The notes beneath the pieces were generated by a model that was not told where the DNA came from, searched no databases, and worked only from the letters and a program-made list of their open reading frames with translations. From assembly GCF_026914265.1 (NCBI RefSeq), contig NC_069135.1, positions 4,419,001 through 4,483,000 of the forward strand: a stretch of DNA of 64,000 nt, in the 5' to 3' direction. Below are positions 22,766 to 35,015 of the stretch, in pieces; within the stretch, counting starts at the first letter, position 1; each line of letters opens with the position of its first letter. The position numbers and the translations under genes were made by a program. Source of the DNA: Mya arenaria (Eukaryota; Mollusca; Bivalvia; Myida; Myidae).

Positions 22766-24149
22766 GTGATGTTGACCACACAAACCCAGCCAGTAGAACA
22801 TAGGCCTCTAGTTTATTATAAGTGCATGTTTGTCTTCATAGCATCATTATATATTTCTTTATTACATGAAGCTAATTTGTATGTGAAGCTTTGATTTTAT
22901 GCACTCTTTTCAGATACAGACTCAGTTAAAACAGATATGGGTGCAAGTCATGACACTTTTACAGGTAATGTTTATTAGACATTCAGTATTTTATATATAT
23001 ATATATATTTAAAAAAGATGTCAATTGTAAAAGGATAGTATAATGTAGATGGATTAGATGCAATGAAGATGACAGAAGTCAAAATCATCTTTATAATAAT
23101 TTGATATTATTTGTACTATTATTTAATTGCCATAATGATGAAATACATAAAACTGAAAATGGAAATAATTTCTATGAAGGTCTTCTTTCTATTTCCAATA
23201 GATTAAAGATGTCCGAGATTCACGATGAATGCTGTTTGAAGAAGAATGAACAGAATCACATTTTAATTTAATCTCACTGCCAATGTGGACTTAAAGAGGA
23301 CGGGCTCTGTTATGACAACTGTATTTTTAAGTAACAGAGATAAGGGTGTTATTGGAATCATTTCAATAAAATATGGGAGTACCGGTACATACCAGTTTGA
23401 TATCTTGATTAGACTGGGACTTAAACTTAAACAAAAACGATAGATATTGGACCTCTCTAATACACATTATAAACATCTCATGTCTTAAGTCAATAACAAA
23501 GCTGTAATAAGGCGATATTTAGTGTAATTAACACTTAGGGCTATTCTCCTAAAACATATAACCACCGGGTTTGGCAGATTTTTAATAATATATGGTTGGG
23601 CTTTTTTGCTAATTTGCACCCCAAAAGGCACATTTGCTTTTGTATGGGGTTGGCATAAAAACTTAATAAATGCCTTCCCTCCAGTGGTTATATTTTTAAA
23701 TGGACAAAATATCAAACTGGTATGTACCTTATCAACATTTTTAGCTGGACTATTTGAATAATAAGGAGGGTTATACCACTCGCCTCAGCATCTGCTTTGG
23801 CTTTAGCGTCCGGTTAAAGTTTAAGACCAAGTTGGGATTTTCACTCATAACTGCAAAACCCTTCATTAAAGTCACTTAATACTCCATACAGTTGTTCAGG
23901 GTCATTACATAATGAGGTTAATACTTCAATAGCCTTCATTCAATGGACTTAATACCTTGCACAATTAATGATGAACATCTTACAATAAGGTGACATAACT
24001 CCATTTTAACTAAATACAAATTATTGCCCTTTTTTCATTTTTATTTCTTATGTCAGGCACATTTATATATTCTTAACAGGGTTTTTGAAAGCTAATTGTT
24101 TGGGCGGGCTGGTGGAAGGGTCTTCAAAGTCACCTTATGTGTAAAATAA

Positions 24150-25490
24150 TTTTAGCTAGGTTTGACATATAGTGACCAAACTTCGTATGTAGGAAGCCTT
24201 TATGAAGACCTTTCATGAGATTGCGTTTTAGGCTTCTGGGATCAATATAAAGGTCAAAGTTACTATTAAAAGCAAAAGAACTGGTATTGATTAACTTAAA
24301 GGTCGACATATTGTGACCAAACTTGGTTTATATGAAAGTTCATACAGACTTTTTATGCCCCCGAAGGTGGGCATATTAAAATTGCACCGTCCGTCCGTCC
24401 GGCTCTGTAACTTTCCCTTGTATGGACAGATTTTAAAATAACTTGCCAAATGTGTTCCACATACCAAGACGACGTGTGGCGTGCAAGACCCGTGTCCCTA
24501 CCTCAAAGGTCAAGGTCACACTTAGTGTTTATTCACAATGGAGTGCTGCATATAAGGACATAGAGTATAGGTTGTCGTGTCCGGGCTGTAACTTTCTCTT
24601 GTATGGACAGATTTTAAAATAACTTGCCACATGTGTACCACATACCAAGACGACGTGTCGCGTGCAAAACCCGTGTCCCTACCTCAAAGGACAAGGTCAC
24701 ACTTAGTGTTTATTCACCATAGAGTGCTGCATATAAGCATAGAGTATAGGTTGTCGTGTCCGGGCTGTAACTTTCCCTTGTAAAGACAGATTTTAAAATA
24801 ACTTGCTACATGTGTTCCACATACGAAGACGACGTGTCCTGTGCAAGACCCATGTCCCTACCTCTAAGGTGAAAGATACACTAAGTGTTTATTCACAAGG
24901 GAATTCTGAATATAAGGACATAACAGTGTAGGTTGTCAAGTATGGGTGGTATTTTTTTATGTTCAGAGGAAATTTAAAATAACTTGCCATATGTATTTGA
25001 CACATAAAGGCAAGATCAACTTTTCATGTACTGGCCTTGTTCGTAGGTCAATGTCACATTCGGGGGCATTCGTCACATACTGTGACAGCTCTTGTTTATT
25101 GTGTTTTGGGTTATGATCTAGGTCAAAGTCAGTATTGCTGAAAAGTACAATTATAGTTTGTACTGAATAAGTAAGGGGTGACAATGTGTGACCAAACTTG
25201 GTATATATGACAAGTTAATGGAGAGCTTTCATTCGAATGCCTTGGGCCCCTTAGGGTCAATGTCACTGTTACTAAAAAAATATTACTTTTTGGTACTGAA
25301 TACCATAAGTTATGGTTGATATACTGTGACCAAACTTGATATATAGGAAGAGTTTATTGAGAACTTTCATGAGATTGTGTTTTGGGCGCATAGGATCTAG
25401 GTCACTGTTATAAAAATAGAAGACAGCAGTTGAAACTGAACTTCTTCTGCCAATCCTTAACAAAACAATTATTGTCACATCACGATTCTT
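24150..25490. repeat. 141-bp tandem repeat interrupted by an insertion
   Basis: 'gtgaccaaacttgg'-type blocks recur at about 24172 and 24315, then after the insertion at about 25188 and 25328 (spacing 141-143 bp). Each unit continues with 'tttcatgagattgtgttttg' and 'ggtcactgttactaaaa'. The last part (from 25192) is the outer end of the left inverted arm. The insertion at 24356-25097 separates two halves of one original array. Confidence 0.7.
24356..25097. mobile_element. inserted element with ATGCCCCCGAA ends and ~180-bp internal tandem
   Basis: It starts 'atgcccccgaaggtgggcat' and near its far side has the inverted copy 'cattcgggggcat' followed by 'cacatactgtgacagctctt'. Inside, a unit beginning 'ctgtaactttcccttgtatg' recurs at about 24405, 24587 and 24765, with a degraded fourth copy. 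It breaks the 141-bp array. A truncated relative begins at 18605 ('tatgcccccgagagtg'). Confidence 0.65.
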
Positions 25491-28400
25491 GTTTACTTTT
25501 TAAATTGATTTTTCTATTGCTTTTGACAAGCACATATTACATCATAATGTAAGAAGATACATTGTTAAAAAAAAACAGAAAATGTTAATTTGAATAAGAG
25601 TGTCACTTCTTTTAAATTTGTAGCTGTTTACTTACCATGAATTTATCTTTAAATACAACTTGTACTTTTTATGTGTAGGGTACGAGTTGGACCATATTGA
25701 GAGATTGTTTTAAATAGCATATGCTAAAACATACTGTGACTGTTGTTGCTGCCTTTTAATTTTATGAAAAGTATTGCTTTATTATTTTTTTAAATTCCAT
25801 ATTTTAAGCTCCTAATTCTTGTCAGGTAATTTTTAAATCAAATTAATTGTTAAAGTGACACTCTTATTCAAAATCAATGCATACATATGTATAACAAACA
25901 TATGTTTTGAGTGATAAACCTTTAACTACTTACTAAATAATGCATTGATGGAACATATTTATTACTGGTAGCAAGTTTGTAACCCTGTATTTAATAACAG
26001 AAAACGCAAAAATATTTAATGATTGATGAATGCTAAAAGATTTACTGTGATCTACTTTAATAGTCTCATAAGGTAGATACACCATGTTTTATGCACATTT
26101 CTTTCAAATCAAAATCGGTATCCTTCATGAGAACCATTGCTTTCAACATTCATTAATTCTTTTCACAATATTAAAACAATAGTATTAGTAGTGGTAAACC
26201 TTTTTGGGAGTAAGAGTGCATCTTTAAAAAATGTGTTTAATGTGGATATATTATGATCTATGTGTCTTTGCACGTATGCACTTGCTAGTATTGCCTAAGA
26301 ATTTGACCTCTGATATTTTATGTAGTAGTTAGATGATATGAAGTAAATTCTGTCAGAGTTAGTGGAACTAATGATCCATTCTTAATCATTGAAATGTACT
26401 AACAAGGCATCTCACAGTCTTATGTCTTTGTATGCCTTTGAGGTTATGTCTCCACAAATCTTTATCATGGCCTGACAGTCTGCTTTCTTTAATTTGTGTC
26501 TTTGTATTAAAAATATGTATTATTTTTAATACATATTTTATTTATAGTACTGCATTTATCTCCTATCGATTTTCATGTTTTATGTAACTTGAAACTTTCA
26601 TTAAGTTGTAAAAACATTAAATCTGTGAGAGTGTAGCTTTAAGAGAAACATTAGTGATTTTAGCATCAAACTTGTTTTATATGTTCTTTTTAAGTTCTAG
26701 GTTATTCTGTAATCATTAACCATCATTGTGCCATAGATAGACCTGTGAAAAATTATTATAATGTACTATGTTATATTATTGAATAAAATACTGAACATGT
26801 TACGGTATGTTTGAATTTGGCTGATCATTGAGTAGTTGAGGGATTTTTATAGTCATATTTAGATTCCCACTGAACCTGAAAAGGTATACCATGAGGTTTT
26901 TTCATATCTACATTGTATATAACAGCGAGTGCTTTCCAATGCTTTAAAAAGATATTTCCATGAAATAAAACAGATATCTGATCATCTCAAACAGTGCACA
27001 TATAAAAGATAATTTTTCGAAAATTTTCCTGTTCTCGCATTATATTGAACTTTAGTATGTACAGGGCTGGGACACAATATCATCGGTGCAATATCCTTAA
27101 TAAAATCACTTTCATATAGAATGTACATTAAGTCATTTTATAGCCATCTTTTTGTGGATATAGTAAAAGAAAAATGTTTATTTCAATATCATGTTGCATG
27201 ATGTTTCACCTTGTGAAAGAAGTGAATTTTGAGAATATCATTTGAATATGATATTTCATTGTTTGAGAAAGTGACAATATCAAAAAAATATTTCCATTTT
27301 TATGAAATTCAATCCCCTCAGTGACAATTAAACAGTGCAGTGATACCTATTAATTGGTGACACACTTTATTGAAAGAAGAAGAGAGGTAAGCACAGAGCT
27401 TAAACACAATGTCGATGACATAATTTCTGAAATGACACTACAGTTTCTGCATACGAATTGCTGCCTTTATATATAAAAGTGATTAAATGGCATTCAACTT
27501 AAACCCCCGTTTCAATGTAAGAAAACAATATTGTACCTATGGCTACATGAATTTGGCAGTCGAACGTTTTTACTTATAGGTACAAATTTGACTGACAAAT
27601 AACAATTTGCAAATCATAGACTAATAGAATATTTTATTTAAAAAATAAGGTAATGTAATGTAACTTTGTGAAAAGTTGTGTATACAGAACCTCATTTTAT
27701 AATTCTGTCGGCCAATTCATCATGCGAGTACGCTGAGGGTCGATCTAACGTGGAATTATACTTTGTATAATCTTTGCTTGACCGACCACAGACTTTTTCA
27801 TTGAAATTTCCAGCAGAACAGAATAAAACAGATTTTCATGATCTTTTTTGACACCGAAAAATACAGAGAATTTCCGGTAAATGTGTATAACCCGGTTCCC
27901 GGTAGCAGTTGTTACTCCAAGAGAAAGTGGCATTCATGGTAAAACTCATTGCACTTTTTTTCTGCAAAATCCATAACGGCGGATTTTCTAGCGTCCAAAT
28001 GACCTTTCTGTCGGCATTGGATTATCATATCTATTAAGACCTGGCAGTTTGTCCAAATCCAGGTGTAAAATAGTGAACAATATTACAAAAAAGGGTTTTC
28101 ACCAGCCGCAGTCAGCGTTGAAAGCCTATTTTACTCGTACAGACGGACGACCGCACTTCAATTAAGCAGACATGAACGTTTTTGTAACATGATGTTGTTT
28201 TTTCTCAGAGAAAATGCCAAATATTATAGCATTTAAGGCTATTTGGGCTTTCATCTTTTGTCCAATGTGTTCTTAACCGCTCTTGAATACGCACCGAGAT
28301 GGTACATCGGTTTAAACCGTTTCTACTCTTTAGCTGGTGCCTAGGAAAAGCGGATAGCCCTCCAACTCAGTTGTTATTGCTGTAACCATTCCGATAGCAT

Positions 28401-29210
28401 ATGACTGATTAGCCTTAAACTTGTTTATGAGTTAAACGATACATTTCCAAAATGCCCATTCCCCCGTTTATTGGCCAGGTTTTAGAACCCGCTCTTGAAC
28501 CTTTTCTGCACGATCCGGGTGTTCACGACTTTTAGCAATCTACCATTCGAAGCATCTTGTAAGACCATACTTTAGCCCATTTAATTCGTGTGCTTATCCC
28601 TCAAATTGGCCATAAAAAGTTAAAAACCGTTATCGGGACTTTGCCGTGTATGTCAATTATACCGACACAAGACGTAAAAAACACCTTTTTCTCAATATTT
28701 TAAAGCGGCGGCACCTGAGATGACACGGATCAAGAGTGTGCGTCCGTCCACAAGTCTTGAGATCAAAATGGCCATATTTGAACAGTGCAAACCTTATAGG
28801 TGAACACATTTCCAACCAGCAGAATTTAGTTAGTACAAAATATACACTTGGATCGAAGTCTGATTTTTTTTTTAACGTGGGATATTTAACATAAATATGG
28901 AAGTTGGTCAAGGTCACGAATGTTGTCATGGTCAAGTTATATTGACCTTCAAGCATGACCACAGCCATTACTTTATCTGATCGAGGGTCTAGTTTAATAA
29001 AAAAGGAGTTAGTCAAATATGACAAATCTACCACAAAGCGGGAAGTTTACTCGGATCGAAGTGATTTGCGTGACTTTAAGGGTCGAGAAACCCTAGATCT
29101 ACCTCCCTATGGTAAGTTTCAAAACAATCTCTCGAGGGACCAGACTGATCAAAACGGACATTGGGATATCAATTTTCAGAATTTGTACCTTGCTAAAATC
29201 ATATGTAGCT
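25192..29210 (+). repeat. left arm of large inverted repeat (4019 bp)
   Basis: Begins 'ccaaacttggtatatatgac' and ends '...gctaaaatcatatgtagct'. Comparison with the right arm by eye shows near identity with sparse indels: 'ccctccaactcag' here against 'ccctcactcag' there, 'cattaattctt' against 'cattattctt', and a poly-T length change near 28865. Small ORFs within (27745-27933 minus, 28657-29034 minus, 28955-29212 plus) have exact or near-exact mirror ORFs in the other arm and show no recognisable domain. The outer 300 bp is 141-bp repeat, and MITEs are nested inside. Confidence 0.95.
25852..26225. mobile_element. MITE 'AAAGTGACACTCTTATTC' (left-arm copy)
   Basis: It runs from 'aaagtgacactcttattcaa' to 'ttgggagtaagagtgcatct'; the ends are imperfect inverted repeats (AAAG-TGCACTCTTACTC type). 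Its mirror copy lies at the equivalent position in the right arm, and an independent diverged copy lies at 38829-39160. Confidence 0.7.
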
Positions 29211-29612
29211 GAGAGGCCTGTTGTAAGTTTTTCGGTATCGGAAGTAGAGGATTACCTTATATGGAAAATGCTTAAAATAGCACATGACGTATTGCAAAGG
29301 TTACGATCTACGCACACTTCTGGAGAAATGACCCGGAAACTGATGCTTTCTGTCACGGAAAGCTCACGAGAGAGATTCGATTCGAATTTCTTGAGATTGA
29401 AACTGAGATTTAAGCTTGCTTAGATATCATCGCTGACCAAACTTTAAATCAAAATACTACTCGCGCCTTTTTTTTGAATATAATTGTGACTGAATTAAGT
29501 TCCTAGAATTATTTATCGCGTTTTCGCTTGTATTGTGAATCGTCATTTGATTTCGCGACTTTATTTTTAAAAAAACCCAGCAGTATTTGTCTATATTTTC
29601 TTTTCTGTCGAG

Positions 29613-32600
29613 ATGCACATCCAGGTCGAGGAGCGTGTGTTTTCTTCCATTGCAGATTCAAGTGGATGTCTTGGTAGTGCGCTTGTGGCAGGTGATTCCA
29701 ACGTACATCGTATCCAAGCAGCGATTCAAAATTGGTCCACTATTCGATGCCTCCCAGTATCAGGTACACACATTTTTAAAAGGCAAATGGATGTTATTTA
29801 AATGATTATGGCGAACTATTTTGCTTCAATATTGCATAAAGATGTTAGTGAATGTATTATGACCCAAATAATCTGCCACAATATTCAACTTATAGTCTCC
29901 TTCAGTTTTGCAGACGACATATTTCATCAACCCGAAGACCTTAGCCTTATAGTATCCAATTTGCCCTGGTATATTTGATGGTTATTACTGTAAACACTAT
30001 GTTATGCACCAGTAAATTGTAACCCCCCCCCCCCCCCCCCCAGGTCCGGGGGAATACCAGGGATAGCCGGTGAAAAGGGCCATGTTTCTACTTTCCAGGT
30101 GGCCCCACAGGGCCGGGTGACTGCGGTGTTTTTGTCATAGCGCCAAATTAAGCCGAGATTGGGCTTCATGTAGAGTCTCTGAGGTGCGAGGGCATTTGGC
30201 CGGGGTTTAACCATCAGTTCGTTCCCGCAGGGCAGGGATTTTACCCGGGGTTGGCTGGACCGAAAGTCAAAGTCCCGGCTATTCCCCTGACCCTGGGGGC
30301 CAAGGTTACAATATTGACTGGTGAATTAGCGTAGCACTATTATCTCAAGGGTATTCTGTGAGGAAAAGTGTGTCCATGCAGTGTTGGCTTTCAACCCAGA
30401 ACTGCTCGAACCAACTGAGCTTTCCGGACATGAAGGATTTCGTATCCAAACACTCTCTAATTTTCCCCATATTTACATTTAAGGGTGATTCTGGCACTCG
30501 GTTCTTTCTTTTCTGACACCAATAAAGACATCCGTGGAGGTAGTGAAAGTACCCAGTGTGGTGGCTGGACACATGAATACCAGAACAATAGCACAGCCCT
30601 CTAACCAATTGGCTAGCTGGGCAGCTGGTTTTTACACATGCACACACACGCATATACACATGCTTCATGCCTTCCACCAATAACCTTTTAGGCTGATCCA
30701 GAGATTCTTGCATTTTACTTTTGATATATCCGTATATAAGTAGTCCTGCGAGAAAGAGTGCATCCTGTGTGTGGCTTGAACCCATGATTTGATTGCACTA
30801 GCATGGCATTCCAGTGATTAATTTTGTGCAAAGGCTTCTCAAGGCTGTTTCACTGGACCATAAATTTTATTTTTCCCAAATTTTTTTGTCCAATTTCATA
30901 TTTGCAAATTATGTTGATTTATACAAATTGCAGTGAATTTTAAAAAAAATCTTGACATGACAAACTTGTTCACAGCATAATGTTTGCATAAAGAAGTGAT
31001 AACATGTCTATTTACCATTACCCACACACTGTTTACTCCACTCCGCCATTTATTTTGTAGCTTGTTCTTGCTCACACATTTTACACTCCTTGGCCCCAAT
31101 TAACCTATAAGCTGATTCTGGCATTTTTACCTTTTATTGACACAAGTAAGGAAAACAATTTGGAGGAAATATTGTTTGTTTGAATAATAGCCTTCTTTTG
31201 GACTCAAACCCATGGCGGCAGGAACATTAGCACAGTTCTCTAACCTATTGAGCTGGGCTGGTGGTTCTTACCCACACAAGGTACAGATACATGTAGGCCA
31301 ATATATTGCTAGAAGTAAAAATGTCATATATTGCCTTGTTTCTCAGCCATTTCATCTAAAGGTCCCTGTTAGCTCAAAGTACTTGTTAAAGTGATTGGTG
31401 TATACAAAATGTTTTTCTTAAGTTTCTAGTTAAAGACCTTCTTTCTTTTCACTTTTCCTGTTTAAACATCCCACATATCAGTCAAGCTAAACTGAATAAA
31501 TTTTTACGTATATGGACAAACAAGAACTCCACACGACCACTTTTTAAACAGTGTATTATGTGAAAAGAAAAGGAAAAATGTTTTTTTATTTAATACCAAT
31601 TAAATTCCATGCGCCAATCATATCACAAGATATGGTACTGCATATTCCATTCCATATTAATTATTGAATCAAATGTTTCTTGATTGATTTGAACCATCCA
31701 ATACCAAAATAATATTATTAATACATCAGTCAATTGTAACCACGCCCCCCCCCCAAGAAATGGTCCTTACCGGGGTTAGGGTTAGCAGTTTGTCCCCACA
31801 GGGCTGGGGTTAAACCTGGGATTTGCTGGACCGAGAGTGAAAGTCACCGGTATTCTGGACCCGGGGGGGGGGCGGGGGTCGTGGTTAAAGAAAACATAAA
31901 AACAAAAGCTACCATTGTTCAGTTTACCTCAATTGTAGGAGCCAAGTTTGTGAATGACAAGAAGGGATTTGTGGCAGTTCTGCAGCTTTCATTGAAGAAG
32001 GAGTTTTACCCATGTGTCTATATTCATCTTGGCTCCAATGATGTTCAAGCCAGAGAGGATGTGTTTTATAGGTACACATTAAATATGTTTGATTCTATTA
32101 CGTACGAAGCAGTCTTTTCAATAAGCTTCGTCAAGGTACCAGTTTTTAAAAACTCCCTTTGGCGTACTCTATTTCAATGACACACATTTTGTCTACTAAG
32201 TAACAAAACAATTTATGAAATTTTATTTAATCTCCTTTTCCTCAAGTTTTAATGTTATGAAATATGCCTGATTCAAGAAAGTTATGACAAAGTGTTATTA
32301 CGACTTTATAATGCTTTATTTGAAGAAGTCACTACTTGTTTGCCTTGGCTTTATTAATAGTCTAATAATGTATGTTTATTTCAAAGGAGAGTCACTGAGG
32401 TATGTGATAGTATCCACGAGACGAGTCCGGAAACTGAGATTGTTTTATGTTCTATTCTGCCACGAAAAAAGAATGACAGACGAGTATCTTCAACATTAGC
32501 GAGAGTCTTCAACAGATGGATCCAGAATGCTAACACCATGCTAATGGACATTTCAGAGGCCATCCCATACATCAGATTCCTTGGATATGGAGCTCAGGTA

Positions 32601-34785
32601 TAAATCAACAAAATAAGTTTATGCAATACAGAAATAAAAGTTGTAGATATTTGGCAAATTTAAGATGATCCTTATTTATATAGACAGGTAGAAATATGTA
32701 ACTGTAATGCATTTTTATGCCTTTGTGGATATGGGTTGTCATAATGATATTGTTTATTTCATTGGTATACATATATCATTATTATAAGTCACGTGACCTG
32801 CCCATGTTAATTTCTCATATTCCCATCATGGGCAATTTCGTACTGTCACACACTGACAGTATCGTTTTGACCGGTTGACATGATACTGTCACATAGCACG
32901 CACGTCTTAAAACAGGCATTTTTTGGTTTCCCAAGTCTGAGGTGGTAAGCGCTTATTAAAATGTATTGTGAATCTGGTTACAACCGGTGTTTGCCTTATT
33001 TCTAAACAACATTTGCAACAAAATGACAGCTAAAGTAAACAAACAATAATTACAGAATAAATTGATTAAACTTGAAAGGTGTGTTATTGTAAAAATCTTA
33101 TATATCATGTATATAAATGTAACTGTGTTCGGTATAATAAAATAAATATTGCATGGCTTCCAGTGTGACAGTACATATTGTCAACATTCGGGTAAATACT
33201 GTTACCCTCGGCTTCTCCTCGGTAACAGTATTTCCCTCATGTTAACAATATGTACTGTCACACTGGAAGGCATGCAATATTTATATAATATTCACCAACT
33301 TTTTCAAAAACAGTATATGAGCAATATCATTATTTTTGTTTCTGTATCTCCGTTAACAAGATAGTATATTGAAAAGCAAAGATGAAGACTTAATATTCCA
33401 ATGATTGAAAAGTTTGTTAAACCATGCATTCTGTTTTTATATACAATTAAGGAATGTGCTGATGTGTTGGGTCGTGATGGACTTCATCTGAGTCGTGTTG
33501 GTGGTAGACATTGTAGTCAGGTGATTGAGGAGGATGTGTATTCCTGGAGTGAAATAGCCTATCAGCAGGATGTACATTGGAATGAAGACATACGCCAACC
33601 ACATTCAGCAGAGATTGATGCATCAAGCTTTGACCAGTGGTATTTGTTTCAAATATATTACAATTCAGCTGAGTTAATTAGTTTTTTGCCTGTGTAAAAT
33701 ATCCGAATATTGTCATTACCTCAGTGTTGTTTAAGGGTATAAGATGAACATGTCGTGTTGATGAATTAACATGAAATATTTTACAATGATAAGAATTATA
33801 TTAAATGTTGGCATTGTTCGATACTGTCTCACTTAATTGCTTGTTGTATGATGCAAGGTTAAGTATGACTCTTGTTCGGTTTGTAATATGTTAGTCAGTT
33901 AAAAGAAGGATGTCCATTTAATTATAGTTCATATGGTGTTCCTAACTCCCTACGTCTGAGATATTAAAAACAATATTTTCCTGGTGCCTTATTTTTAGCT
34001 CTGACTATTTTCAAAGCCTGGCAGCTGCTGTTGAACCAGTCAGTGACCAGAATGTCCAGGCCAGCAAGCAGCCTCTGTACTCGGAAATAGTCCGTTTGGT
34101 AAATACAACACTTGCTCTAAATGGATGTCATTTGCTAGATGAATAGTTATAATTTATCAAAAGCATTGAATTCTCTGATAAGATGCTTGTGTTGGTTGTA
34201 GATATAGGATGTTCATTCATAAGTTACCATTAACAGGTAATTCAAACAATTATGAACCTTTTCTAATTTGATATTCGTAACATTTGGTCAGTCATCAAGT
34301 TAGTCTTTCGGATGAACAAGCCCGAATTCATGTATAAATGCTTGGCATTTGATTTTTTAACAAGCCCTGCAGTATAAAACCAGAAATTGAGGAAGCCAAA
34401 ACACATTTTACCAGTGCAGGGATGGGGCTTGTGCTAATATATATTTTATCTATTTTGTGTCGAAAGTAAATTAACACTTATTTACTAAGGCAAAAGTGGT
34501 CAATGTCAAGTGTTTTAACCTTAGCATGGAAGAATCAAATATGTTGTGTGTTTTTTGCCTTAATTCCTATTTTGTACCACTGTTCTTTTTATTTTGAAAA
34601 TGCCTCTATTCAGAGGAGATAACAAAGGTTATTCTTAATTATAGTGACTTCATAAAACAGATGAACTGAACTTCATATTATGAGGAAAAGGAACATTTGT
34701 TTTATTCTTACAGCCAGCAGCTGAAGTTCCAGATGTTACCTCAGTGCAGCATAATGTGAAGTTACCAAGGCGCAATGTATTGAAG
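29613..34785 (+). CDS. SGNH/GDSL-hydrolase-like gene, six phase-consistent exons
   Basis: Six exons with consensus splice sites join without breaking frame: 29613-29763, 31939-32071, 32387-32597, 33452-33639, 33999-34098 and 34714-34785 (exit phases 1, 2, 0, 2, 0, 0). The product has the SGNH-hydrolase blocks: 'VAGDSNVH' (Ser about 29), 'YIHLGSND' (82-85) and 'DGLHLSRVGG' (Asp174, His177). That is the Ser-Asn-Asp/His set of GDSL/SGNH esterases; substrate is unknown. The start codon is uncertain because an alternative acceptor lies at 29655. After exon 6 an acceptor at 35043 gives 24 more codons and a stop. Alternatively, exon 4 (exit phase 2) joins 38082-38181 and 38335-38418 in frame, ending at TAG 38416-38418. 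It lies entirely between the inverted arms, with SINE and MITE insertions in its introns. Similar domains occur as accessory domains in some mobile elements. It could be element cargo or a trapped host gene. Confidence 0.65.
30005..30325. mobile_element. TGCACCAG MITE with TTA target duplication
   Basis: The left end 'tgcaccagtaaattgtaacc' and right end 'ggttacaatattgactggtg' are inverted. TTA flanks both sides (30002-30004 and 30326-30328), again a TWA-type duplication. It shares interior blocks with 14028-14315. It sits in the first intron of the SGNH-like gene and contains an 18-base poly-C run. Confidence 0.85.
30360..31275 (-). mobile_element. cluster of tRNA-derived SINE copies
   Basis: On the minus strand, tRNA-like heads occur at 31270-31196 ('cagctcaataggttagag' A-box, 'gggtttgagtcc' B-box) and 30629-30560 ('agctagccaattggttagag' A-box, degraded B-box). 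A B-box fragment lies near 30772 and a fourth, degraded head near 30425-30365 ('aagctcagttggttcgagc'). The two fuller copies share the distal body ending 'gtgccagaatcacc' or 'atgccagaatcagc'. The heads resemble Ile/Val-type tRNAs. All lie in the first intron of the SGNH-like gene, antisense to it. Confidence 0.65.
31722..31887. mobile_element. truncated TGCACCAG MITE
   Basis: The left terminus 'tacatcagtcaattgtaacc' and the interior 'ggatttgctggaccgagagt' match the family at 13456/14028/30005. The right end stops inside 'cgtggtta', about 50 bp before SGNH exon 2. Confidence 0.65.
33142..33286. repeat. 145-bp near-perfect hairpin
   Basis: 'aaatattgcatggcttccag' runs to 'gggtaaatactgttacc', then a short loop 'ctcggcttctcctc', then the inverted arm 'ggtaacagtatttccctcat' to 'ctggaaggcatgcaatattt'. 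Arms are about 63 bp with a few mismatches. It lies in the third intron of the SGNH-like gene and may be the end of a fold-back element whose body starts near 32790, where 'gacagtatcgttttgacc' and 'tgatactgtcaca' also occur. Confidence 0.8.
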
Positions 34786-35015
34786 GTCTCTGTTATGTTT
34801 GTTTTGTACTTAAAATATATATTATAACATAATTATTTAATAAATATAGGTAATAGTGCAAAAAAAACTTATGTCAATCTGAGATTCCTGTGCTGGTGTT
34901 CTTTTTGAAAGCCTGTTAAGCTGTTTCAGATGGGCAATGCAACAATTTTAATAAAATTTAATGAGCATTTACATAACTAAACTTAAATACATTCATTGAT
35001 GAAAACATTTAAAGC

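Larger units (their letters stand above)
17959..23370 (+). other. chain of exon-like blocks (possible spliced transcript)
   Basis: Several short blocks have good acceptors and some have good donors on the plus strand: 17959-18052 (acceptor ttgttacag, donor gttgat), 18460-18553 (acceptor tgtatacag, donor gtaagt), 20363 onward (acceptor tttctctgcag), 22914-22964 (acceptor ctcttttcag, donor gtaatg) and 23202 onward (acceptor tttccaatag), with an AATAAA at about 23365. The encoded peptides are short, show no motif and run into early stops in most phase combinations. This could be a non-coding RNA or a decayed gene. It is an inference from splice-like signals only. Confidence 0.25.

Noticed and set aside
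25272..29034. Small ORFs in the left arm and their mirror ORFs in the right arm
   Set aside because: No recognisable domain. Their conservation only reflects duplication of the arms, and one lies in the 141-bp repeat.
29109..29423. 104-codon ORF crossing the inner end of the left arm
   Set aside because: It starts in the arm and continues into the core without any recognised motif or splice support. It is not clearly a gene.
30345..30785. 146-codon minus-strand ORF
   Set aside because: It lies across SINE copies with tRNA-like heads; no protein similarity is recognised.
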